Origin: Acanthaster planci
Lineage: Eukaryota > Echinodermata > Asteroidea > Valvatida > Acanthasteridae
Length of the DNA stretch: 42,107 bases
Assembly: GCF_001949145.1 (NCBI RefSeq)
Contig: NW_019091454.1
Span: forward strand, 2,936 to 45,042
Direction: 5' to 3'
The position numbers were made by a program, and so were the translations under genes. Under the pieces are notes generated by a model. The model was not told the origin of the DNA, made no database searches, and saw only the letters and a list, made by a program, of their open reading frames with translations. Positions 30,961 through 41,713 of the stretch are shown here, in pieces. How positions within the stretch are numbered: the first letter of the stretch is position 1; each line of letters opens with the position of its first letter.

Positions 30961-32781
30961 GTGAGTTTTTAGCATTACTTAGAGACATTTACATGTTCCT
31001 GATGTTTAAGCTATTTCAAGTACCTTTAACGTTAAAAAACGCTCCCCAACGTATCTGCAGAAATTCTGTTTTAGCATAGTTTGCGTAGTGTTGTTTTAAT
31101 TGATTCATCTAAGGCCTAACTTAGAGAAGGTTCAGAAAGGTTTCGTAGAAGCAGTGGAAGGGGCACTCGATTTGTTCAGTCGCATAGCATTTTTCCTCCG
31201 TTAACTTCCAAGGGGGAGCACACGAAGGGGGTACATAAGCCACGAAGCCCCCCCCCCGACGCCACTGTGTGGAAATATCGCACACTGACCTTAATCCAAC
31301 GTTGTGATGGTCCAAGAAAGCAGGAGAAATAACTGTAATGAAAAAAAATACACTGTACGTCATGCGCATTGGAAACCAAAGTTATTGTAACGAGGCGAAT
31401 ATATACGTTATGTATACAAGAGATGTGCTGTATTTTTGACATTCCACTACTTGCACTGCCTTGAAAGACTGAAATTGCCACATTCAGTTTTGGCTGCTTA
31501 TCAGTTTGCTATTTTCACGTGACAGTGAGTAAGAAACGGTCAGTAGTGGTTGTGGCAATTCTGAGGTGTCTTCTCAAAAACTGGTAATTGTCCTTTCCCC
31601 TTTTCTCTCCCGCTTATTTTTCCTTCTTTTTCTCGGGGTAGGCCTACAAACTCTGCCCCTAAACTTGTCATCCCTACAATATGTATACTAAGAATGATAA
31701 AAAGAGTTATTATTTTTTCTATCCTAGCATAATTATAGCTGTACTTGTGTTTACCGCTAATGGGTCATTAGGGAGACATTCCCAAAAGAACTTTCCAACT
31801 TTACTGTCCCATAATTCAATATTCCCTAATCTGATCTGAACCAAACTTTGTATGTTTTCAATTTAGACCCTAATCTTTCATCTCTCAAAATTTGGACGGT
31901 AAAATTCGGCTTCCTTCTGGTAGTTTGAAAATAGGGAGTCACTGAAATGTCTCCCTAATGCTGAAACATGTACCACAAAACGTCTCCCAAATGACCTATT
32001 TGTAAATATAGATATTCACACACTATGCAGACATCACACCTTTCATCATAAATATTTCAGGGAGACATTTTTGAAAGCACGTGTGCACAGTTATGACTAC
32101 ACCTAGACTAGAGCTCCCAAATGACATGAACCACATAGTTCATTTTACTACATTCAGGCCGTGACTTCATTTACCAAGAGAATGAAAGAACACGTCACCT
32201 TCTTGGCGCGGAGGCATTTACCTACGTAACGTCCAGTGCCCTCCCAGAGCTAGCATTCCTAATAATCAATTTATCCCAATACATTTGTTACAGTTTGTCC
32301 AAGTATGTTGAAGTATTAATTAACGAGTGAGATCAAGGATTATTGATGACTCAGTACTACTGGCCAGCGCAGTGTTTTCCTCTGCCCCGATGAAGTTGAA
32401 GTCAAGGTCTTGACTGTTCATTTTTCAGGTTTCAGGGAAGGATGGATCAAGTGGGACGACCAGAACATATTTAACCGTAACGACCAGAGTGGTGAGTTGC
32501 CGGAAGGTGTCTATGACGATGACACTAAGATCTACTTCTGCTGCAGGGAAGACGGTGATGCGGGCACTCCACTGACCTTGCCGGTAGACAAACCATTCTT
32601 CCTGTTTCGGAAGAACGGCAATTGCCAGGCTGTGGACCGCATGACCGTGCTGGTAGAGTGGTTCCGCTGGGATGGTCAGGACGACTTGATTGACTTGAAC
32701 AAATATCGCGATGGTAGTGTGCCAGATCTGGAAAACAAAAGCGGTGACAACCACAAGCTGATGTACTGCTATTACTCTTAG
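30609..32781 (+). CDS. Gene 3: secreted ApeC-only protein, 234 aa, 2 coding exons
   Basis: Join 30609-30960, 32429-32781; phase-1 intron GACC/GTGAGT...TTTCAG. Signal peptide residues 1-20 (MDNIMRPLLLVAFFSSAVWA), then a complete ApeC domain with the same eight cysteines as gene 2. I start at 30609 and not at the in-frame ATG 30582 because the latter lies before the likely acceptor TCTTAG and would put nine polar residues ahead of the leader. The first exon is closest to gene 4, the second nearly identical to gene 2. Against gene 2 the second exon changes D to N, E to Q, D to N and S to R, making it less acidic. Intron and 3' region carry transposon insertions absent from gene 2. Likely role: secreted ApeC recognition protein. 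Confidence 0.88.
31759..32001 (+). mobile_element. gggagacat MITE, copy 3 (in gene 3 intron)
   Basis: The ends AATGGGTCATTAGGGAGACA and GTCTCCCAAATGACCTATTT are inverted repeats. The interior closely matches copy 2. It is absent from the shorter gene 2 intron, so it inserted after the genes split or was lost from gene 2. Confidence 0.75.
32429..32781 (+). CDS. Gene 3 coding exon 2: second half of ApeC and stop
   Basis: Acceptor TTTTTCAG, phase 1 in, 350 coding bases plus TAG. It encodes FREGWIKWDDQN, FCCREDGD, NCQAVDRM, WFRWDGQDD and a final CYYS where gene 2 has CYYY. Confidence 0.88.
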
Positions 32782-32915
32782 AACAAAGAGAAACCTACCA
32801 TTAAATTTGAGAAATCTCGGCATCTTAATTCTCGCAAGATTATTTTGAATGAAATCAATATTAAATTTATCGACTCTAATCCTTTTCTCTGTGAGTTAAC
32901 GCATGATTAATTTAA

Positions 32916-33417
32916 AACCACATCGCGCCGGGGGCATTTATGAATGTTAATGATGGTGGGACGGTATAATTTTAATTTTTTCTGTTTTCAAAATTCTTCA
33001 AAAATTCACATCTTCATTTACTGGACACTTACACCCACAAGAAGAACTGTCTTGTCCACTCTAATCTGACAGACAACATCTATTGACGCCGGAGTATTTC
33101 AGCCAGGCCTGCGCGGTGTTACGTAATTTTTTTTTGTTCACGAAACTGGCACAGTGCGCTGCTACCTCTTTCAAAAGGGGCGAGATTAGCGTGCAGCGGT
33201 ACTGTGTGGCTCATCGCTACGTTAGTGGAGCGCTCGTGCTGAATGTCTCAAACCGTACTGTTTCAAAACAAGGCTGGATTATCTCCTCTATTGAGAGTGA
33301 AAAAATGTCGTTAATTCTTTTGTTAAAAGGCCCAGTTTACTTTGTCCGATTTCGGAGACCCCGGCTGCGTTGTAATGAATCCGTGCCCAGAACCGGAATC
33401 CCCGGTGGCAAGTGGTT
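32916..33417. mobile_element. 502-bp TTAA-flanked non-autonomous transposon in gene 3 3' region
   Basis: TTAA at 32912-32915 and 33418-33421 flank ends AACCACATCG and GGCAAGTGGTT, imperfect inverted repeats followed by GGGG/CCCC on the inner side. The same place in gene 2 (about 18029-18035) has an uninterrupted TTAA. TTAA targets are typical of piggyBac and Kolobok groups. The 112-codon internal frame is not recognised. Confidence 0.65.
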
Positions 33418-33505
33418 TTAAGGCAAATTAACCTACTTCAGTCTTTAAATTTGCGATTGATTTATACCCACAATCTCAGATGATTTACTACTCCTCAGCC
33501 CTATC

Positions 33506-33794
33506 CAGTGGCGTATCCAGCTGGGAGGGCAACTTGTCCTCCCTGACAGAGTTTTTTTTTCCCAAAGAATACTTCATAGGTGAGTAGAAAGATAGAAATC
33601 GGATTTAATCGGAATTTCGGAATATTTATCTAAAATCAGTACCAAAACCCTAAGAAAACAACACCAGCAAATAAAGGCAAGGATGTCGGGACTGTGAGTA
33701 AGGCTTTTGATTTTTTCTTCCTAACATCATGTTGATTGAGACCAAAGCCGCATTCACTTTTGAACCCCCCCACCAAAAGTTGGATATGCCGCTG
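33506..33794. mobile_element. 289-bp hAT-like MITE in gene 3 3' region
   Basis: CAGTGGCGTATCC (33506-33518) and GGATATGCCGCTG (33782-33794) are terminal inverted repeats with two mismatches. The sequence interrupts CAGCCCTATC...TAGTGTCC, which is continuous in gene 2. I do not see a clean 8-bp target duplication, so the superfamily is tentative. Confidence 0.6.
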
Positions 33795-34111
33795 GCGCAT
33801 AACCCCATTAATTTAGTGTCCAAATAAGGTATTGCAATCTGTCACCGCAGTCCCTAGTCCACTTCCTGTAGTGCCAGACTTAAGACATTTTGTTTCAAAC
33901 CATAAATAACTAATCAGTCCCACATTTGTGAAAAAGACCTGAAGAATAGTTTTTTTACTTCCAGATGACTTTGTGACCACCACACTGCCGAGGAATCACG
34001 TAGCAAACTATCAGCTAATGAATCTTAACACAGCATTATGAGTGACCTGTGGTTGCTTAGTTGAATGTAGTAATGATACAATAAAATGTTATCATTGAAA
34101 GGTCACTACGG

Positions 34112-34352
34112 TCGTTGCCTTGGGGGCCTGCAGACTCGTCTCCATGTTGGGTGCCGTACGTATGTCTACGAACCTTGAGCAGTCTAGTCTGTGCATTCCA
34201 TTGTGCATTCCACCAAATCGTTGGATTTCTGCGCGTGAGCTCATTAATATTTTGTGATTCCACGGGGTTTTTACAAAAACACATGCCAAATTCAGGAGGG
34301 ATCACAGGAATATTTCTATAGGTCCCAAATTTGAGACTGGTAGTTTCTAGTT
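34112..34352. repeat. Dispersed repeat B, copy 2
   Basis: Partner of 25162-25385; starts about 30 bp after the gene 3 AATAAA. Followed by a CA run and repeat C, suggesting B, CA run and C may be one composite element. Confidence 0.65.
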
Positions 34353-34365
34353 GGGGTATTTCTTT

Positions 34366-34385
34366 CACACACACACACACACACA
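34366..34385. repeat. CA dinucleotide microsatellite
   Basis: Ten CA units between dispersed repeats B and C. Confidence 0.85.
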
Positions 34386-34411
34386 AAATTTTGCGCCGCG
34401 TGATTAGTTCA

Positions 34412-34605
34412 ATCTTTATACCAGGCAAAATATGGGACGAAGGGGTACCCCCTTACCTGTCCAATCCCTATACACACTCTAGACTATTGTTACCAAACAC
34501 ACCCCCCCCCTAGAAGTCTGTGAAGAATTCCTGAGATTCCGATCAAACAATGACCAACACAAAGGCGGGGGGGTTCTCTACGTCCCTTATCTTGCTTCAA
34601 ATGTC
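34412..34605. repeat. Dispersed repeat C, copy 2
   Basis: Partner of 5541-5735, sharing TGTCCAATCCCTATACACA, AGACTATTGTTAC and CAATGACCAACACAAAG plus G and C runs at the same places. Confidence 0.6.
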
Positions 34606-36544
34606 AATCTTACTACTTAATTACTCACAAATACTTGCATGGTAACGGCGCTGTCCCTTTTGTCCACGCTGTTAAGGAGCTTGTAATATTTAATTATGCT
34701 TACCCACATCATGCTGAATTTTTTTAGAGGTCCTTTTTGAAATATCGTTTCAATGTTGTTCTCCGACTACATCCTTTTAAAAAAGTGTATTTTCCTGAGA
34801 TCGACTGTTGAATTTATAATGTGCCCATCGATATTACAGTACTTTGTTAAGTAACATTAAAAGTTCATATACGTTCCTGTTTTCCTTTATTCAAAAATGG
34901 TTGAAAATCTAAAATGTATCATTTTGACGCGCTAATTATAAGATTTAATAACTGTCATACACAGTCAGCTGGATCAATGCGTCAGATATTACTAGGACGT
35001 TTGAAAGCAGGTTTTAGAAGTGGCTACTCTGCAATTTGTTAAGTGGTTAAAATTTGGCGATAAGATTTGTGTTGTAAAAAGATGAGGAAGGAGAAGACGA
35101 ATGATGAAGAAGCGGCATCCACGTTGTCAAGCAATCAACGACCTAAGCTTCACCAATTGAAATAACATCATCAATCAGGTTGGGTCTTTAAAGGGAGATC
35201 AGACGTTTTGGTCATAAGGTGAGAGGTACACTCAAAGCCACGCAGGAATTTTTTTCTTAGTCAAGTTCATAAGTTAGCATGCATTCTAAATGTGAACAGA
35301 ACAATGACACTTTTAAGTTTCGTGATACTATTTACATTCTTGCATGTAAGTTAGTAAGTGTTAGTAAGCACATCGCTTACTGAAGAGCAGCCATTGTGGA
35401 GATGTTACGACTTGATTTATAAAACTCTGCCTTCAAACTCCCCAGTAGTAATGCAATGAACATTTATTTACACTTATAAATAAACTTTCAATAAAATAAT
35501 TGTTTGGATGGTTCCAGCCTACTCACCTTCCTCAATCTCTAGAAGGGAAACTGGATACTCGAGTGGCCACCCAAAAACCCCTTAAACATGTCAGTAGCTT
35601 GCTCGAGATTCAGCTTACCCTAAGTCGGTATTTGGCGGATTAATTAGGGGAGAGGTAGCGATATATATTCGATTGTGCATACGATAAATAGATTTTGTGA
35701 AGGTTGAATTCTGCAGGAACATATTTAGAAAACGCGGATACAACCAATAAGATTTAGCCCTCCTTCCTTAAGAAGGCGAGACGCATGCCTGTGACCCCTA
35801 GCAAGCATACTAAAACTAAGAAAGTGATCCCGCTTGTATTTGTCCTGCTATACTACATGCAAGTAAGGCATTTATCGTGGAAACAGACCCTGAGGGAAAT
35901 CAAAGAAAACAAAGAAATCAGCGGAAATGAATATCTTGGTGCAATTTTCCTAACCAAACCTATCATTTAGTAAAAATGGCACAGGAATGTAAAAGATGGC
36001 CTGGTACGGTCGGAGATTTATCGATCTCCACCATCCAACCCAAAAGAACAGATCTGGAAGTAGAGAACATTCAAATCTTGTTAGAATTCCTGGACGAAAC
36101 AAATTAAGAAGTTTCCGGTAGGTATGGAAATACACACACTCAAAAACAAAACTGAAACCCACACACTCCGATCATAACTAATACAACAATAAACACAATA
36201 AAAATTCTTCAGCAGTAAAGAAATAAAGAGGAACTAAAAATGGTAAAAATGGTGACTGATAAGTGCGGAAAAAATAACAGAAAATATGCACTGTTTACCC
36301 CGACACAGAAAAGAAAAAACAGATGGGACCACTTAATTATTATCACATCAAATCATAAAGTGAATTACAAACAAAAATCGCTGATGTACACAAACAAGCC
36401 ATTGCGTGGCCGAACGCAAGATACTGAGTTTTGAAACTCAGATCTCTGATCTCTGGGAAACCTTGTTGGTTTGCGGGCGAGTTATGTGTTGACAAGCCGT
36501 GCAGGAGATCGTTACAGACTTCCTACATGCAGTTACACACAACT
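34606..36544. other. Intergenic region without supported genes
   Basis: AT-rich, only short frames. I see nothing in it that I can support as a gene, RNA or element. Confidence 0.45.
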
Positions 36545-39212
36545 ACGGAAGCGTATGGGGGCCACTTGCGAAATGTTTTTCCAAAATACTATCTCGCCAC
36601 GGCAAGTTAGGCCTACTATCTCGCCGCGGCGACTTACTGACTTACTATTTCGCCGCGGCGACTTACTATCTCGCTGTGGCTATCTACTATCTCGCCAGGG
36701 CGAGTTAGCTAAAACCAGTTCAACTCGCTCCATATTAAGACTCAGTTTAGATACCAGACTGAATGATTCCGACTACTCTTCTTATCAAGGGTCTTGTATC
36801 ACCCAACGTCCACGTGACCAACCCCCCCCCGATTTCCGGGAATAGTCGAAAATAGTCTGAAATTATCCTGTCCATATTAAATTCAGTTTAACGTCAAAAC
36901 TTTTTCTTTAATTCTCTTCATAACTGTCAAACAATGTTACAAAGACTAAAAATGGTAGCCTAATGAAAGGGGAGAGGAAGAAGACCATTCGGATGGTATC
37001 ATTAATGTGATAGACCGACTTGAATCAAGTCTAATCTCAGGTTATGTTCTGGGTCAAGTAGCCATCCGAATAGTCACATGTAGTTCCCAGCCAGTCAAGA
37101 TTGTAACCAGTATTTAAGGAGCTCGATGAGATGTGGAACGGTCCATTGTTTATGATGAGTCATATTGGATAATTTATATATGTATAAAACTGGATTAGTT
37201 CAATGGTTATATTTTTATACAACTTTTGACGCATTATTCTTGCGCAACGTACTTCGCCGTCGCATACGTACGATTCTGTCTCTCTCCTGAAGACTGCTGT
37301 ACATGTATGTGTTTTGTATATTAGATTTACTCTGAGCAGAAAGGCGGGTCTGCACAATGCCCTTGAGAACTTATTAAAACTAAATGTAAAATCCCTGAGG
37401 AATCCAACTTAGTCTCAACTCTTGAAAAAAATCTCATAACAAATACACTTATCTCTTTATTGTAAATTGTCATAGGCCCTGTCATCTCATAATTGTAGGA
37501 TGGAATAATTAAATCTAATTTGAAATGCAATCACCGGACATCATGCTGTACTGAGTACACGTAGTATTCTTTGATTAACTTGTGATCACGTAGCAGTTTC
37601 CTATCCTCAATTTAAAAGTTGAGCGGACCCACTACGTCAAGGTGGCAACGCCCCCCACGTCACCGTGACATTAATATTCGGGCATTTCCCAAGAATTTTG
37701 TGACCTGTCCGTAGTATACCGGTCGGAGTACACCATCCACTACTAAGTAGAATTAGCGTCAAAAAATTGGGACATGTTTTTGTTAAATTGATTGCATTTT
37801 AGTTTCAAATTTAATGTGTTTTAAGTGAATGTCATTTTTAAAAAGCTCGTATTTTAGAAGTTTAGTAGAAATTTTTCAAAACCCGAACAAAATATTAAGG
37901 ATCTAATTTCTTTTTTAGATTCCAAATCAAATGAATTTTCAATGAGGAGTGAATGAATTTTTAAACGTAACGTAATCTCTAGGATTGAATGAATTTTTTA
38001 AGTTCGAATTTTTTTAAAAATAGAAGAAAAACTTTACAATTTGAACATTTTTGTCGAAATTTAAACTTTTTTTACAGCGTAATAGCTCATGTATTTACGA
38101 AAATCTCTCTTTATCCGAATTAAGAAACTATCTGAATTGAGAAATCATCTGATCTGAGAAAGCATCTGAATTGAGAACGCATCCGAATTGAGAACGAATC
38201 CAAAGCTGCATGTAAAAAATATTCGATCTTTTAATTCGGTATTCTGCGAAAGCCTCATAGTGCTTCAAATAATTTTTGAAAAGTGAAGCATATTTTTCCA
38301 AGATTGTTTTAACAAAGTTTTCACAAGTTGCTTTTTTTTATTCGTGGTTGCTAATTAATTTGGATTTATGTCAATTTGGATGCTCTCCCATTTAGGATTG
38401 CATGAGATTATTTTGTTGTAAAATACGTACACCGAATAGCTGCCTACGCTGAAAAAGTATTCCCATTTCCAAAATACGTTCAGTCTATTCTGTACAAAAT
38501 ATTTTGTTTTGATCTGAAAAAACTTTGGGTTTTAAAACTTCATTCCAATCCAGAAAAAAAATGTATTAGATCCTTAAAATGTTGTTCTGCTTTTGAAAAA
38601 TCTACTCTAAATTTCTAAAATACGAAGTTTGAAAATGGCATTTGCTTTAAAACACGTTCAATTTAAAAAATGATTTCTATTTATCAAAAACATGTTCCAG
38701 TCTTTTCCATCCTAGTTCTGCTTCGTAAGTGGGGAGTAATCCGACCGATATAACCCGGACAGTTCACAAAATTCTTCGTTCAGACGCGGCTGGAAAATCC
38801 CGAACATTACCGATACTCCCTGAATGGTCTTTATCTTCTCCCTTTACTCATTTGGCTAACAATTTTATTCATTTTAATCTTTGCATTAATTTTTACAATT
38901 TTGAGGAGCATCAAAGAAAAAGTGTTGACGTTAAACTGAATTTAACATGGACAGGATAAGTTCGGAATAGTTCGACTATTCTCGGAAATCTCGAGGAGTG
39001 TTGATCACGTGATACAGGACCCTTGACGAGAAGAGTAGTCGGAATCATTGGGTCTGGTATCCAGACTGGGTCTTAATATGCAGCGAGTTGAACTAGTTTT
39101 AGCTAACTCGCCGCGGCGAAATAGTAAGTCGCCGCGGAGAGATTAATAACTCGCTGCGGCAAGATAGTATCTCGAAAAATGTTTTCTGCAAGTGGTCCTT
39201 ATACGCTTCCGT
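36545..39212. mobile_element. 2.67-kb foldback element with about 330-390-bp inverted arms
   Basis: The ends ACGGAAGCGTAT and ATACGCTTCCGT are perfect inverted repeats. Similarity continues inward over 36545-36930 and 38880-39212 (AGCTAAAACCAGTTCAACTC, GATTCCGACTACTCTTCT, CCTGTCCATATTAAATTCAG). Each arm holds tandem 21-bp units like CTATCTCGCCGCGGCGACTT. The AT-rich centre has no transposase and includes a 17-bp tandem repeat (38117-38201) and a small ATTCGGATGG...CCATCCGAAT inverted repeat (36984-37070). Family not recognised. Confidence 0.75.
38117..38201. repeat. Five 17-bp tandem units
   Basis: Five consecutive 17-bp units near GAATTGAGAACGCATCT, with a few changes each, inside the foldback element centre. 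Confidence 0.8.
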
Positions 39213-39722
39213 TAAATTGCAATGAAAGATTACTATTTAAAATCTGTCTGCAGCCCCCCAAATAATAGATGAATAATGAAACGATTTCCATGGCGCGGCG
39301 ACATAGGCCTATACAGGACATGCACAGATTTATCAGATACCACAGGTTCCCCAAAAAGCTTAGCATGTACATAAAGTAACTATGTATTAATGTTCAACTT
39401 ATCAAAGGGCAAAACGTGTACTTACGTTTTCCCTGACATTCTGACAACAGGTGTGCCAACTCCAAATTCTTTAAAATGGGCTCCATCCTCCTAGTATGCT
39501 GCATGGCCACGTTACGCAGTGCTCTTTCAGATGACACCTAGATTACAAGATTTAGATAAATATGAGACATTTTATGCCCAAATATGCATTCTCTGTGCGA
39601 GTACCGGAGACGGTAAACTACTAAGTCAGACTTGCGCAAAAATTGAAGCAATCACGGCCATACCCACTGAGAGCTACCACTGCCCGTGCAGGGATAGCTG
39701 CACAAGAGGAGGGACAGCATAA
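39213..39722. other. Intergenic region before the gene 4 minisatellite
   Basis: No supported gene. One TAGGCCTA lies at 39304-39311. A 67-codon frame at 39519-39722 is not recognised. Confidence 0.4.
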
Positions 39723-40142
39723 TGCTTTGACGACACACGTCATTCGCTGACAATACCACATAATACATTCACTACATCACATAATTCGACACTGGCTGTG
39801 TAAGGGGATAGCTCACCACGTAATGCATACGCGAAGTAAAGCCCCGACTACACAACGTAACGGATTAAGAACATCGCATGATGGTTTGAAAACGTGACAT
39901 AACGATTGCGAACTTCATCTAACAGACTGACAACACATCGTGGATTGACAACATGACACAGTGGTTTGATAACATCTTTAATAGATTGATAATACAGTTT
40001 GACACATTATAAAATGGATCGAGGACTTCATAAAATTGATCGAGAACGTCACAGAATTGAATGAGAACTTCACACAGTTGATTGACATCACATAACGGGT
40101 TGACAGCATCAAATAATGGTTAGACAACATCACATAATTGAC
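39723..40142. repeat. 21-bp minisatellite upstream of gene 4
   Basis: A diverged array of the unit seen at 28727-29075, in the same order relative to the downstream gene, with an interruption at about 39790-39862. Supports the segmental duplication of genes 3 and 4. Confidence 0.7.
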
Positions 40143-41059
40143 AGGCAGAATTTACTTCACAACTCCAAATTATTATCCATATGGCCGCCGTAGCCTTGCT
40201 TTCACAAAATTGAATTTGCATTTAAGTACCAGTTCACCAAATAATCCACAAGGGGAACAGGCAGAGGAAAATCCAACATTAAACTGAATTAAATTATATT
40301 CAATGAAACAGAAATCGTACTTCAAGATTCAGAGAAAAGTTGTTTTCTTATGGGTCTCAGGATCTTTGAACAGATTTGTAGGGTGGATATCACATATTAG
40401 AAAAAATAAAAGACCAACAAAATGAAGTGTTAGGTCCAGACCATAAACAAGGTTGGGGAGGCGATGTTTATTTAATGTGCTACTGACTGGCACTGTGAGA
40501 GGAGTTGGTGAAATCATATATTTTTGCAGCATTAGCTGGGAACCGCGTTCGTCAAAACAGCCGACACGCTGCACACATTTTGACGTTCGATGTGGTCTTC
40601 TAATAGTAAAAGTAATATGTTTCGTCGTATTCGAAGAAGCCGGAGTTTGTCGGAGTTTTGTTATAGACGGACGCTTTAAAACCAGAATCAGATTTTAAAA
40701 TCATTATTAATACACCAAAAATGCACGACCAGGAGGGTGAAAATAGTTGATTAAAGCATTGTGTTATAAAATATTATTTCAAATACTACAATGTCTGAAT
40801 AGCGAAAATGGGACAATCCAACTTTAACAATAAATGTTTAACACCGTGCTCTTTAAATCTTCGGCAGCAAAGCAGCCTGGAAGACAAAATGCAACAAACG
40901 CAAGAACTACTATATACGATGTTCACCTTTCCGTCCTTGGACTTAAACAACGTGAACATTGATAATAATTATTGAAGTCTTTGGGTAGAATCTGTCAATA
41001 GAAAACGGCAAACTGATTTCTTTGCCAATTACCCTATATTTTGTCGATTATGTCGTGTC

Positions 41060-41234
41060 AATCAAACTGATAAAGATAACCAGCCCTTTCAAATGAATAT
41101 TTACCTCTGAGGCAATGCAAATGGGATTCCTCAAAACACGCCGCATAGGTGATGCTCACTTAAAGACACAGGCTCGTATACGCAGACTTCATTTAACTGT
41201 ACTGTTCTTTGCGAGCAACAGGGCTTTAAACAAG
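41060..41234 (+). promoter_or_regulatory. Gene 4 promoter-proximal block and putative non-coding exon 1
   Basis: TGATAAAGATAA (41068-41079), octamer ATGCAAAT (41115-41122) abutting GGGATTCCTC (41123-41132), donor AACAAG/GTAAGT after 41234. Identical to the gene 3 block; acceptor CTCTTAG ends at 41709. Confidence 0.6.
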
Positions 41235-41713
41235 GTAAGTTCCATATCCCATTATGTACATGAAGATGTCAGTATTTTTAGTGATAGGCAACGCATTACT
41301 ACATGTAACTGACTCTTGAATAATTGTTTAGTACTTAATACGCACTTAAAAATTCGAAGAAATGAAATTCAGGTACAGTGCCTGTCAACTTATCATTCTG
41401 AAATGATTGTCTACATTACTTACAACAGCAGGTTTATTCCTTTTTCCTCATAATTTATCCGAGAGTTATGTAGGCCTACGTCTTAACTTGGGGCTCGGTT
41501 ACACAGCCCTCTTTTGCAACGTACTTTCAACTGTCTGTAGGTTTTTTTCTGCTCTTTGAGTATCGAGTCCGTCGTAGTCCCTTCAGCAAAGAATTATGTA
41601 GTCATGAAATAACGTCTAATAGAAAATGTGTTCGAAAAGGATGCATAGGCCAACGGTGAGACATGTGACAAAAACAGTGCGTTCTGTGTACTGTTTTTTC
41701 CCCTCTTAGCACG

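Larger units (their letters stand above)
28650..31075 (+). repeat. Segmental duplication unit around gene 3 (partner 39790-42107)
   Basis: From the minisatellite to the first intron of gene 3 the sequence is collinear with 39790-42107 at high identity, with constant 11070-bp offset through 29956-30280. The partner is cut off by the window end. Confidence 0.8.
32782..34100 (+). promoter_or_regulatory. Gene 3 3' untranslated region, enlarged by two insertions
   Basis: Sequence matching the gene 2 3' region is split into three parts by insertions at 32916-33417 and 33506-33794. It resumes with TAGTGTCCAAAT and ends at AATAAA (34080-34085). Whether transcripts still use this distal signal is unknown. 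Confidence 0.6.

Noticed and set aside
36471-36845. 124-codon plus-strand frame with repeated SRRG-like motifs
   Set aside because: Produced by the 21-bp tandem units in the foldback arm; no start context or domain.
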